Positions 1-10,088 of a stretch of DNA of 39,240 nt are shown in pieces. Each line of letters begins with the position of its first letter. Positions within the stretch are counted from its first letter, which is position 1. This stretch comes from an uncultured Clavibacter sp. (GTDB lineage: Bacteria > Actinomycetota > Actinomycetes > Nanopelagicales > Nanopelagicaceae): assembly GCA_937883945.1 (NCBI GenBank), contig CAKZXY010000049.1:1-39240 (forward strand), read 5' to 3'. A program made the position numbers and the translations under genes. Under the pieces are notes generated by a model that was not told where the DNA came from, searched no databases, and was given only the letters and a program-made list of their open reading frames with translations.

Positions 1-1
1 A

Positions 2-235
2 ATAAAAGAGCATCCCAATCTAGAACTTCTTATGGAGCCAGAACTTTCAATTGTGGCCTTTACGAGAAAAGGTTGGCAGATAAGTGATTATCAAAGATGG
101 AGCGATAAATTATTGCTAGATCAAATTGGCTTTGTAACTCCCTCATCTCACCAAGGTGAGCCGATACTGCGATTTGCCATAGTAAATCCCTGGACCTCAA
201 TTACTGATATCAAGGTAATCCTGGCCACCCTCTAA
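2..235 (+). CDS. PLP-dependent amino-acid decarboxylase, C-terminal end (5' partial)
   Basis: The reading frame is open from the left edge of the window, so only the last 77 residues are present. The pattern 'EPELSIVAFTRKGW', followed about 20 residues later by 'QIGFVTPSSHQGEPILRFAI' and a short closing helix, matches the small C-terminal domain of group II pyridoxal-5'-phosphate decarboxylases (aromatic amino acid / glutamate decarboxylase type). The PLP lysine and active site lie outside the window, so substrate cannot be judged. An internal ATG at 32 would give a 67-residue product, but the upstream codons are open and fit the fold, so it is not a credible start. It ends 38 bases before the DUF3263 gene. 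Confidence 0.72.
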   Translation: MKEHPNLELLMEPELSIVAFTRKGWQISDYQRWSDKLLLDQIGFVTPSSHQGEPILRFAIVNPWTSITDIKVILATL

Positions 236-273
236 ATCCCAAAAATTTAGCAATTCTCTAGTTCAATAGAGCC

Positions 274-531
274 ATGGAAGAAGCCTCACTACAACTTGGC
301 TCAAATCTTTCAGATCTTGAGGTGCGGATTCTGGATTTTGAGCGCCAATGGTGGAAATACGCTGGGGCAAAAGATGCTGCAATCAAAGAGCTCTTTGATC
401 TATCAACTAGAAGCTATTACGAACTACTCAATAACTTAATTGATCGAGAAGATGCCCTCACCGCCTCACCTCTTCTAGTAAAGCGCTTAAGGCGCCTTCG
501 CCAGGCTCGAATCTCAGCTCGATCCCTCTAA
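274..531 (+). CDS. DUF3263 family protein
   Basis: This 85-residue protein matches the actinobacteria-specific DUF3263 family. It has a conserved 'LDFERQWWKYAGAKDAAIKELF' type core (residues about 20-41), then 'YYELLNNLIDREDAL' and a basic tail ending 'LLVKRLRRLRQAR'. It is predicted to be small, all-helical and cytoplasmic, without signal peptide or membrane segment. The core resembles a helix-turn-helix-like fold with a basic C-terminal helix, so nucleic-acid binding is possible but not shown; the family has no established function that I know of. The start at 274 has no clear Shine-Dalgarno. A TTCAAT hexamer at 262-267 sits exactly six bases upstream, which fits a leaderless start. The length is normal for the family. 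Confidence 0.85.
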   Translation: MEEASLQLGSNLSDLEVRILDFERQWWKYAGAKDAAIKELFDLSTRSYYELLNNLIDREDALTASPLLVKRLRRLRQARISARSL

Positions 532-566
532 GGCCTTGCGGGGCGGGAGTCCTAGAAAAACCTGAT

Positions 567-595
567 TTGAGAACGGGAATAGAGCCCTCTAGGCT
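567..595 (+). promoter_or_regulatory. Candidate groEL promoter (-35/-10)
   Basis: TTGAGA at 567-572 and TAGGCT at 590-595 are separated by 17 bases, a good vegetative-sigma spacing. The -10 ends five bases before the CIRCE element, the usual arrangement in which HrcA binding covers the start of transcription. The hexamers are only moderate matches to TTGACA/TATAAT. Confidence 0.45.
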
Positions 596-600
596 TGGCG

Positions 601-627
601 TTAGCACTCGGCAGGTGAGAGTGATAA
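601..627 (+). promoter_or_regulatory. CIRCE operator (HrcA binding site)
   Basis: The left arm TTAGCACTC (601-609), a nine-base spacer and the right arm GAGTGATAA (619-627) reproduce the CIRCE inverted repeat TTAGCACTC-N9-GAGTGCTAA with one mismatch (C to A) in the right arm. CIRCE is the operator of the heat-shock repressor HrcA, so this predicts HrcA control of groEL. It lies 52 bases before the groEL start. The hrcA gene itself is not in the window. Confidence 0.92.
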
Positions 628-664
628 GTCACCTGAAGCTAGAAATAACTGGTTAATTAAATGA

Positions 665-2299
<1,635 letters not shown>

Positions 2300-2321
2300 T
2301 TAAATAGGTTGTTAACCAGAT

Positions 2322-2347
2322 AAACGCCCAGTATTTACTGGGCGTTT
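2322..2347 (+). terminator. Rho-independent terminator after groEL
   Basis: AAACGCCCAG (2322-2331) and CTGGGCGTTT (2338-2347) form a perfect 10-bp stem with a six-base loop, followed by a short T-containing stretch. It begins 23 bases after the groEL stop and isolates groEL from ppk, which starts 31 bases later. Confidence 0.85.
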
Positions 2348-2377
2348 ACTTTATCCCTAAACGATTGAGCCTTAACC

Positions 2378-4456
2378 ATGGAAAAACTAGACGTTCTCTC
2401 CCCTGAATTCATTATTGATCGTGAGTTGAGTTGGCTTGATTTTAATACTCGAGTTCTTGAACTTGCTGAAGATACCAGCATCCCATTACTTGAAAGAGTG
2501 CGCTTTCTTGCAATTTTCTCCTCTAATTTAGATGACTTCTTTATGATTCGAGTCGCTGCAACTAAATTAAAAATTGAGTCTGGGGCCAGTGCGCCAAATG
2601 CCTCTGGTTTAACTCCAGTTGCTCTACTTGAAGAGATAACTCAGAAAGTTTCAGAGTTGATTAAGCGAAAGGTTGAGTGTCTTCACAACTCAATAAAGCC
2701 CGGGTTAGTAAAAGCTGATATTCACATGGTTCACTGGAATGAACTCACTCAAGCTGAGCGAAGCTATGTTGGAGAAATATTTGATAGTCAGATATTTCCA
2801 GTCTTAACACCTCTTGCGGTTGATCCTTCACACCCTTTTCCTTATATCTCAGGGCTCTCGCTAAGTCTTGCGGTAATTGTTAAGCATCCAGAAAGCGGCG
2901 AGGAGTTCTTTGCACGAGTTAAGGTGCCTAGCGTTATAGCTCGTTTTATCTCTACTCAGAAATCAATCAAAACACGTTTCATCGCCCTGGAAGAGATAAT
3001 TGCAGCTCACCTAACAGAGCTATTTCCAGGAATGATAATTGTTGATCACTATGCATTTAGATTGACCAGAAATGAAGATTTAGATCTAGAGGAAGAAGAT
3101 AGTGAAAATATCCTAGAGACTATGGAGCAAGAGCTCTTGCGTAGAAAGTTTGGTCCACCAGTTCGTCTTGAAGTTGATTCTGAAATTCAAGATGTTCTCC
3201 TAGATCGCTTAATTAGTGAACTTGAGATCACTGAGCGCGAGGTGATTAAATATCAAGGTCCACTGGATTTAACGGGATTAAATACTCTTGCAGATCTTGA
3301 TAGGCCAGATCTTCACTTTCCCCCTTTTAAATCCCAGATGCCAACTGGCCTTGTTGATATTGAAGATTTAGGAACAGATGCGCTCTTTAATCTCATTAAT
3401 CAAGGCGAGATTCTCCTTCACCATCCTTATGATTCCTTCTCATCTTCAGTGGTTAGATTCATTGAGGCAGCTGCGATTGATCCAAAAGTATTAGCTATTA
3501 AACAGACTTTATATCGAACCTCAGGTGATTCACCGATCATGGAAGCGCTAATTGAAGCAGCGCAGGCTGGCAAGCAAGTTCTCGCTGTTGTAGAAATTAG
3601 AGCGCGCTTTGATGAGCTAGCAAATGTTCGTTGGGCAAGAAAGTTAGAGGAGGCTGGTGTCCATGTGGTCTATGGCCTTATGGGCCTTAAGACTCATGCC
3701 AAACTCTCACTTGTTATAAGACAAGAAGAGTCAGGATTAAATAGATACTGCCATGTAGGAACTGGAAACTACAATCCAAAGACGGCTCGTCTCTATGAAG
3801 ATTTAGGTTTGCTAAGCGCAGATCCAGTTCTCTGCGACGATCTCTCACGTCTATTTAATCAACTCTCTGGCTTTGTTAGTGATATCGAGTTTAATCGCTT
3901 GATTGTGGCTCCAAAATCACTTCGTAAATCATTAATTAATAAAATTGATCATGAGATCGAAAATGCTAGAGAAGGAAAACCAGCGCATATTCGGTTTAAG
4001 TTAAATTCTCTTCTTGATGAGCAATTTGTTTCAGCTCTTTATAGAGCTTCTCAAGCTGGGGTAAAAGTTGAAATTGTCGTTAGAGGAATCTGTGCTTTAA
4101 AGCCTGGCATCGTTGGGCTCTCTGAGAATATAACGGTGCGCGCCATATTAGGAAGGTTTTTAGAGCACTCTCGGGTTTATCACTTCCATAATGCCGGTAA
4201 GGATGAGTATTGGATTGGAAGCGCTGATTTAATGAATCGAAACCTAGATCGCAGAATTGAAACTTTGATTAGCATCCAAGCCCAGAGCCATAAAGAGCAG
4301 ATTAATCAACTGCTAAGCCTTTATCTAAGCCCTGAAGTAAAGAGATGGCAGATGGATAGCGAGGGTCTTTGGAAGAGAGTTTTACTCTCAGAGGCCAATG
4401 AAGAGCTAATGGATATTCAAGAGTATTTGATTGGAGAGTCTCGTGTCAGACGATAA
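2378..4456 (+). CDS. ppk: Polyphosphate kinase PPK1
   Basis: This enzyme reversibly transfers the gamma-phosphate of ATP onto the end of a polyphosphate chain. The protein has 692 residues, the usual PPK1 length. It begins with the family's N-terminal domain ('DRELSWLDFNTRVLELA', residues about 16-32) and has two phospholipase-D-like catalytic domains. The histidine that becomes phosphorylated is visible as H459 in 'YCHVGTGNYNPKTARLYED', and the second essential histidine as H597 in 'FLEHSRVYHF'. The motif 'IKQTLYRTSGDSPI' of the nucleotide site is intact. Its end overlaps the next gene by 14 bases if that gene starts at 4443, which indicates translational coupling. The pairing with a MutT1-type hydrolase is also seen in mycobacteria. 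Confidence 0.97.
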   Translation: MEKLDVLSPEFIIDRELSWLDFNTRVLELAEDTSIPLLERVRFLAIFSSNLDDFFMIRVAATKLKIESGASAPNASGLTPVALLEEITQKVSELIKRKVECLHNSIKPGLVKADIHMVHWNELTQAERSYVGEIFDSQIFPVLTPLAVDPSHPFPYISGLSLSLAVIVKHPESGEEFFARVKVPSVIARFISTQKSIKTRFIALEEIIAAHLTELFPGMIIVDHYAFRLTRNEDLDLEEEDSENILETMEQELLRRKFGPPVRLEVDSEIQDVLLDRLISELEITEREVIKYQGPLDLTGLNTLADLDRPDLHFPPFKSQMPTGLVDIEDLGTDALFNLINQGEILLHHPYDSFSSSVVRFIEAAAIDPKVLAIKQTLYRTSGDSPIMEALIEAAQAGKQVLAVVEIRARFDELANVRWARKLEEAGVHVVYGLMGLKTHAKLSLVIRQEESGLNRYCHVGTGNYNPKTARLYEDLGLLSADPVLCDDLSRLFNQLSGFVSDIEFNRLIVAPKSLRKSLINKIDHEIENAREGKPAHIRFKLNSLLDEQFVSALYRASQAGVKVEIVVRGICALKPGIVGLSENITVRAILGRFLEHSRVYHFHNAGKDEYWIGSADLMNRNLDRRIETLISIQAQSHKEQINQLLSLYLSPEVKRWQMDSEGLWKRVLLSEANEELMDIQEYLIGESRVRR

Positions 4457-5336
4457 TTCAATTCTTGCTGCTGGAGCGCTCATCTGGCGGAGAAATGAGA
4501 GCGATCAAATCGAGATTGCATTTGTCCATAGAGTTAAATACGACGATTGGTCAATCCCTAAGGGAAAGCTAGAGGGGGATGAATCCCTAATCGCCTGCGC
4601 TTATCGAGAGGTGATGGAGGAGACCGGGTTCTCAGTTCGCTTTGGTCAATCTCTAGGGAGCATCTCTTATCAAGTAGGGCAGAGATCAAAGTCTGTTACC
4701 TATTGGGCGGCTAAGTACTTGGCTAGCCCAGGCTCACCCAACCCCAGTGAAGTTGATGAAGTTCGTTGGGTACTAGCAAGTGATGCTGATTCATTTCTTA
4801 CTCGCACTCTTGATAAAGAGATAGTTAAAAGATTTCTCTCAACTGATCCCGATAGCAAACCACTAGTTCTCTTAAGACATGCTAAAGCTATCGAGAGAGT
4901 TGAATGGGCGGGAGAGGATACCGATCGTCCACTTAGCTCTATCGGTGAGCGACAGGCAAAGCGTTTGATTTCAAGTCTTGCGCCATATGGCATTGAAGAG
5001 ATTCATTCCTCTAGCGCAGTGCGCTGCTATGAGAGCATAACTCCAATAGCTCGAGGGCAAAATATAGATTTTTTCTTTACAGATAGCCTCTCCGAAGATG
5101 TCTATAAAAAGGATAAAGAGCGGGCAGCGAAATATGTCAATAAGCTACTGGTAAATAACTACAGCGCTTTAGTCTGTAGCCATAATCCAGTACTTCCTGC
5201 GATACTTTCAAGTTTTGTTGATAAATTCGGAATAGAAGTTACTGAAGTTAAATTAGAACCAGGTGATGCTTGGGTAGTCCACCATGTTGAGCGCGAAGTA
5301 GTAGGCATTGATTTTCTCCCCGCTCCTAAGATTTAA
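4443..5336 (+). CDS. mutT1: MutT1-like NUDIX hydrolase fused to a histidine phosphatase
   Basis: This is a two-domain protein of 297 residues. The N-terminal half has a complete NUDIX box at residues 41-63 ('GKLEGDESLIACAYREVMEE' plus TGF), the site of pyrophosphate hydrolysis. The C-terminal half has the histidine-phosphatase 'LLRHAKA' motif with the phospho-acceptor H146 and a later 'VCSHNP' histidine. The same fusion in mycobacterial MutT1 hydrolyses 8-oxo-GTP and diadenosine polyphosphates and also lies beside ppk. Likely roles are nucleotide-pool sanitation or clearing Ap4A-type products. I chose GTG at 4443 because GGAGAG (4433-4438) lies just before it; a TTG at 4431 would add four residues. 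It overlaps the ppk end, and its own 3' end overlaps convergent ppx by four bases. Confidence 0.9.
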   Translation: MSDDNSILAAGALIWRRNESDQIEIAFVHRVKYDDWSIPKGKLEGDESLIACAYREVMEETGFSVRFGQSLGSISYQVGQRSKSVTYWAAKYLASPGSPNPSEVDEVRWVLASDADSFLTRTLDKEIVKRFLSTDPDSKPLVLLRHAKAIERVEWAGEDTDRPLSSIGERQAKRLISSLAPYGIEEIHSSSAVRCYESITPIARGQNIDFFFTDSLSEDVYKKDKERAAKYVNKLLVNNYSALVCSHNPVLPAILSSFVDKFGIEVTEVKLEPGDAWVVHHVEREVVGIDFLPAPKI

Positions 5337-6250
5337 GACTCCATCCAATCCAGCCACTTTAAAACAATTCCCTCCCGCAGCGCCCAAGGACAGATCTCTA
5401 ATTCATCAATATCAAGATTTCGCATAACAGCCTCTGCTACAAATGCGCCAGCAGTTATTTGTTTGGCGCGGGTATTTGAAACTCCTGGAAGCTCAGCTCG
5501 ATCTTCTTGCGACATCTCTGCAAGCCTTGGAGTAATTTTGCGCAAAGAATCAATTCTTAACTTCTTTCCATTTCCATCAACCCAATCCCCGCAGATTCGA
5601 GCTAGCGTTCTAAGCGTCTTACTGGTTGCGATAGAGCGATCGCTATCTTGGTGCTGAACTATTGTGGGAAGTATTTCGGCGATATCTCGCTCAATATGAT
5701 CTCTAAGGTTTCGAATTGATTTCTTGGTAAAGGGGTCGCCTTGTAGGTGATCTTTAGTTAATCGTGACGCGCCAAGGGGTAGTGAGAGCGCCACATCAGG
5801 AACTTCATTAACGCCAACAGCAAGTTCAAGTGATCCGCCGCCGATATCAACCATCAATAACCGTCCACTTGACCAGCCATACCAACGCCTTGCTGCCAGA
5901 AAGGTAATCCTTGCTTCATCTTCGCCGCTTAATACTTGAAGATCAATTTCAAAATCTGCATTAATTCGAGAGATTATCTCTGCGCCATTTACTGCTTCAC
6001 GAAGCGCTGAAGTTGCGAAGGGAAGCAGTTCATCTATCTCAGCGCTCTTTGCAGCAGCAAGGGCTCGCTTGATTGCCTCTCTTAGTAATCGCGCTCCTTC
6101 TGCTGAAATAAAACCATCGGCTGATAAGTATTCAGCAAGTCGGAGATCTTCTTTATGGTTGATATTGGGATTTGGGCGCGCTCCAGGAGATGCATCAACA
6201 ACTTGAAGATGCACAGTATTTGAGCCGACATCTAAAACTCCAAGGCGCAC
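5333..6250 (-). CDS. ppx: Exopolyphosphatase / guanosine pentaphosphate phosphatase family (Ppx/GppA)
   Basis: The enzyme removes terminal phosphate from polyphosphate or converts pppGpp to ppGpp. The 305 residues correspond to the short, two-domain actinobacterial Ppx form without the C-terminal HD-like domains of E. coli Ppx. ASKHA-fold phosphate loops are visible at residues 7-15 ('DVGSNTVHL') and 135-140 ('DIGGGS'). The family glutamate lies in 'LSGEDEARITF' (residues 107-117). The GTG start at 6250 is preceded exactly six bases upstream by TAAAGT (6257-6262), which suggests a leaderless message. It converges with the mutT1-like gene with a four-base overlap, placing polyphosphate synthesis and breakdown genes tail to tail. 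Whether polyP or pppGpp is preferred cannot be told from sequence. Confidence 0.92.
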   Translation of the reverse strand: MRLGVLDVGSNTVHLQVVDASPGARPNPNINHKEDLRLAEYLSADGFISAEGARLLREAIKRALAAAKSAEIDELLPFATSALREAVNGAEIISRINADFEIDLQVLSGEDEARITFLAARRWYGWSSGRLLMVDIGGGSLELAVGVNEVPDVALSLPLGASRLTKDHLQGDPFTKKSIRNLRDHIERDIAEILPTIVQHQDSDRSIATSKTLRTLARICGDWVDGNGKKLRIDSLRKITPRLAEMSQEDRAELPGVSNTRAKQITAGAFVAEAVMRNLDIDELEICPWALREGIVLKWLDWMES

Positions 6251-6256
6251 CTGCGT

Positions 6257-6262
6257 ACTTTA
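6257..6262 (-). promoter_or_regulatory. -10 element of leaderless ppx
   Basis: On the minus strand TAAAGT ends six bases before the GTG start, so transcription should begin at or next to the first base of the start codon. No Shine-Dalgarno is visible. Confidence 0.5.
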
Positions 6263-6299
6263 CTAACCTTTTGCTTTGCTTCCGCCTTACCATCGCCAA

Positions 6300-6305
6300 T
6301 AGACT
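6300..6305 (+). promoter_or_regulatory. -10 element of leaderless DUF3027 gene
   Basis: TAGACT ends seven bases before the ATG at 6313, leaving no room for a Shine-Dalgarno downstream of the transcription start. It is divergent to the ppx -10 within a 62-base intergenic region. Confidence 0.45.
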
Positions 6306-6312
6306 TAGCCTC

Positions 6313-6999
6313 ATGTCCAAAGCAAAGAAAGCAAAAGGTGCTGATCCTTTCCAGGCCCAAGAGCTAGCCAGAGGCGCTGCGCTGGAGGATGCCAGAGATG
6401 AAAAATATGTAGGATCTTTACTTGGCATCGAAGCAGATGATGAGCGAATTGCAACATATCTGTTTGAAGCAAATCTTCCGGGATATCAAGGCTGGAATTG
6501 GGCGGTAACAGTTGCAAAGGTTGATCAGCAGAGCGCTCCAACAGTTTGTGATGTAGTTCTATTACCAGGTGCTGGAGCTTTACTTGCACCTGATTGGATT
6601 CCTTATAGTTCAAGAATTACAGCAGGTGATGTTGGAGTGGGAACAATTGTTCCAACAGCTCTTGACGATCCACGTTTAGTTCCAGCTACTAGCGCACTAC
6701 CAGGTGATGAAGAGCTAGATCTCCATGAATTATTTGAATTTGGCGCAGGAAGAAATCGCATTCTCTCTATCGAAGGCCGTGATCAGGCAGCAAAGCGTTG
6801 GATAAGTGGAGATCGCGGTCCTGATACTCCAATGGCGCAATTTGCTCCAAAGAATTGTGGAACTTGCGGCTTCTATCTACCTATCGCTGGCTCTTTTAGG
6901 GCGGCATTTGGCGTCTGCGCCAATGCGATATCCCCTGAGGATGCTCGCGTAGTTGCGGTAAATCATGGATGCGGCGCCCATTCAGAGGCGATAAACTAG
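6313..6999 (+). CDS. DUF3027 family protein
   Basis: This is a 228-residue cytoplasmic protein of the actinobacterial DUF3027 family, function unknown. The family core is visible as 'NLPGYQGWNWAVTVAKV' (about residues 55-71), then 'LLAPDWIPYSSRITAGDVGV' and 'DDPRLVPA'. Near the C-terminus the cysteines in 'NCGTCGFYLP', 'GVCAN' and 'HGCGAH' look like a metal-binding cluster, probably zinc, which is an inference. I chose the ATG at 6313. An in-frame start at 6172 would add 47 residues that run antisense to the beginning of ppx and do not resemble the family. The gene is divergent from ppx, followed after 67 bases by the cold-shock gene; a DUF3027 homologue near serC is also my recollection for mycobacteria. 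Confidence 0.88.
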   Translation: MSKAKKAKGADPFQAQELARGAALEDARDEKYVGSLLGIEADDERIATYLFEANLPGYQGWNWAVTVAKVDQQSAPTVCDVVLLPGAGALLAPDWIPYSSRITAGDVGVGTIVPTALDDPRLVPATSALPGDEELDLHELFEFGAGRNRILSIEGRDQAAKRWISGDRGPDTPMAQFAPKNCGTCGFYLPIAGSFRAAFGVCANAISPEDARVVAVNHGCGAHSEAIN

Positions 7000-7066
7000 A
7001 GCCCTGTCCGCAGAGCGCGGCGCACATGACACCTAAAAAGAATTTATAAATAAGGAGGTTGCTCTC

Positions 7067-7447
7067 ATGCCAGTTGGACGCGTGAAATGGTTTAGCTTGG
7101 AGAAAGGCTTTGGCTTTATCTCATATGATGAGGGCGAAGATGTTTATCTTGCAGCCTCAGCACTTCCTGAAGGTGTTAGCACTGTAAAGCCTGGAACTAA
7201 GTTGGAATTTGGCGTTGCAGAGGGACGCAAGGGACCACAGGCGCTATCTATTCGAATTATTGAAGCCCCACCATCTCTGGCTAACACAAAAGCTGGAGCT
7301 GATGATTTAGCGGTAATCATTGAAGAATCAATCAAGATGCTAGATCGTGTTGGTAATGGTCTGCGCCAAGGTCGACATCCAAGTGATGCAGAGGCTGCTC
7401 GCGTTGCTAAAGTCTTGCGCGGTATTGCTAAAGAAATTGAAGGCTAA
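7067..7447 (+). CDS. cspB: Cold-shock domain protein with C-terminal extension (CspB type)
   Basis: This 126-residue single-stranded nucleic-acid-binding protein has an N-terminal cold-shock domain (residues 1-66) with RNP1 'KGFGFIS'. RNP2 is modified to 'DVYLAASAL', where most cold-shock proteins have a histidine-bearing 'VFVHFSAI'. The helical tail of about 60 residues is typical of the longer actinobacterial CspB paralogue, not of classic 67-residue CspA. It probably acts as an RNA chaperone. The start is set by a strong AAGGAGG at 7052-7058, one of the few canonical Shine-Dalgarno sites in the window. The stop overlaps the convergent DUF2530 gene by four bases. Confidence 0.93.
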   Translation: MPVGRVKWFSLEKGFGFISYDEGEDVYLAASALPEGVSTVKPGTKLEFGVAEGRKGPQALSIRIIEAPPSLANTKAGADDLAVIIEESIKMLDRVGNGLRQGRHPSDAEAARVAKVLRGIAKEIEG

Positions 7448-7617
7448 CGAGCCTTTCTCTCTCTAGCTTTTGTGTAGTAGATACCAATAAAGCCTAGAAG
7501 TATTGCAAGTAGGCAGGTAAGAATTATCTTTGCTACTGCGTTTACTACTATTGCAACAACTAAAGCAATACTCCATAGGATGATTCCAAAGATGATTACT
7601 CTAATTGCGCTCTGCAT
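7444..7617 (-). CDS. DUF2530-like small membrane protein
   Basis: This is a 57-residue protein with two hydrophobic helices ('VIIFGIILWSIALVVAIVV' and 'IILTCLLAILLGFIGIYYT') and a basic tail 'KARERKAR', a topology and motif pattern matching actinobacterial DUF2530. No function is known. I place the start at ATG 7617 because TATGCT on the minus strand (7625-7630) lies seven bases upstream. ATGs at 7629 and 7662 are also in frame, and the latter would overlap the MFS gene start. Its end overlaps cspB convergently. A small membrane gene between cspB and an MFS gene recalls the mycobacterial gene order. Confidence 0.7.
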   Translation of the reverse strand: MQSAIRVIIFGIILWSIALVVAIVVNAVAKIILTCLLAILLGFIGIYYTKARERKAR

Positions 7618-7624
7618 ATCGATA

Positions 7625-7637
7625 AGCATACTAGAAT
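7625..7637. promoter_or_regulatory. Back-to-back divergent -10 elements (DUF2530 / MFS)
   Basis: On the plus strand TAGAAT (7632-7637) lies six bases before the MFS ATG at 7644. On the minus strand TATGCT (7625-7630) lies seven bases before the DUF2530 ATG at 7617. The two hexamers are separated by one base, so the two polymerases cannot melt both at the same time. Confidence 0.5.
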
Positions 7638-7643
7638 ACGCAG

Positions 7644-8897
7644 ATGGGAACGCTGCGATCATTTAAGCATCGCAACTTCAAGATTCTCTTTAGCGCAAAC
7701 TTTCTCTCAAATATCGGCACCTGGGCTCAAGGCGTTGCACAAGCTTGGTTGATTCTAGAGCTAACTGATAGCGGGACCTATCTTGGAATAGTAACTTCCC
7801 TTCAATTTGCTCCAATACTTTTCTTTAGTATCTCCGGCGGAAAGATTGCTGATAAGTTCAATAAACGAAAAGTTCTAATGCTTACCAACTTAACTGCTGG
7901 AATTTCGGCGCTCTCAGTTGCCACCCTAGTGTTAACGGAAAATATCAAGATTTGGCATGTGATGTTCTTTGCCTTCATGCTTGGGATGGGAAATGCCATT
8001 GACGCCCCAGTTCGCCAGAGCTTTAATGTTGAAGTTGTTGGAAAGCAAGATCTGCCAAATGCAGTGGGGCTAAACTCCACAAACTTTAATGTTGGCCGCT
8101 TGATTGGCCCTGGTTTATCAGGGTTATTGATTGCTGCCTATGGCACCGGAGTCTCATTCCTATTTAATGGAATCTCATATTTATTTGTGATTTTGGCGCT
8201 GATAAGCATCCGTGAGAATGAACTATTTATCGAGCCTAAGAAATCAAGCTCAACCAAGATTAGGGAGGCGATGGAGTATGTGGCCGCTCGCCCAGACATT
8301 TTGGCGGTAATGATCACAGTATTTTTTGCAACTAGCTTTGGTCTTAATTTCAATATTTTCAACACAATGATGGCAACCCAAGTATTTGATAAGGGCGCAG
8401 CAGAGTATGGCGCGCTGGGAAGTATTTTGGCTGTTGGCTCTCTAACTGGAGCAATTATCTCTGCTCGACTAGAAAAAAAGCGTGGACCAAGATTTGTGAT
8501 GATTGGATCTATGATATTTAGCGCGATTCTTATTATCTCTGCATTTGCACCTACTTATCTGGTCTATTCAATCTTGCTTCCAATGATTGGCTGCGTGGCC
8601 CTGCTTACCTTTATTGCAGCTAATACGATGGTTCAGCTAAGAACTGATTCACAGATACGCGGGCGAGTAATGGGAATTTATCTAACAGTCTTCTTAGGAG
8701 GAACTCCTATAGTTTCGCCCTTTATTGGAATTATGACTCAAGAGGTCGGTACTAGGCCAACAGTTGCGATCTGCGGACTGATTTCACTACTTGCAGCAAT
8801 TGCTACCTTTGCAAAGTTTAAAGATAAGGGTCAAGAGCCCGATAGCTTTGCTATTGCAGATGTCTTAGAGCCCACTTATGAGAACAAAAAAGACTAA
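7644..8897 (+). CDS. MFS transporter (MFS_3 / enterobactin-exporter-like family)
   Basis: This 417-residue protein of the major facilitator superfamily should cross the membrane 12 times. It starts 'SFKHRNFKILFSANFLSNIG', the typical opening of the MFS_3 (EntS-like) efflux branch. The loop between helices 2 and 3 carries 'GGKIADKFNKRKVLM', corresponding to the MFS signature A GxxxDRxGRR. Substrate cannot be predicted; members export siderophores, drugs or other small molecules. The ATG at 7644 has TAGAAT six bases upstream and no ribosome binding site, consistent with a leaderless message. It is divergent from DUF2530 and convergent with serC, 57 bases away. No terminator hairpin is evident after it. 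Confidence 0.9.
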   Translation: MGTLRSFKHRNFKILFSANFLSNIGTWAQGVAQAWLILELTDSGTYLGIVTSLQFAPILFFSISGGKIADKFNKRKVLMLTNLTAGISALSVATLVLTENIKIWHVMFFAFMLGMGNAIDAPVRQSFNVEVVGKQDLPNAVGLNSTNFNVGRLIGPGLSGLLIAAYGTGVSFLFNGISYLFVILALISIRENELFIEPKKSSSTKIREAMEYVAARPDILAVMITVFFATSFGLNFNIFNTMMATQVFDKGAAEYGALGSILAVGSLTGAIISARLEKKRGPRFVMIGSMIFSAILIISAFAPTYLVYSILLPMIGCVALLTFIAANTMVQLRTDSQIRGRVMGIYLTVFLGGTPIVSPFIGIMTQEVGTRPTVAICGLISLLAAIATFAKFKDKGQEPDSFAIADVLEPTYENKKD

Positions 8898-8954
8898 GCT
8901 AAAAAGTATTACCAAAGTAACAATTCGTCTCGTCTTATAATTCATTATTTATCC

Positions 8955-10088
<1,134 letters not shown>

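Noticed and set aside
6172-6312. N-terminal extension of the DUF3027 gene
   Set aside because: The extra 47 residues run antisense to the beginning of ppx and do not match the family; ATG 6313 has a -10 at the leaderless distance.
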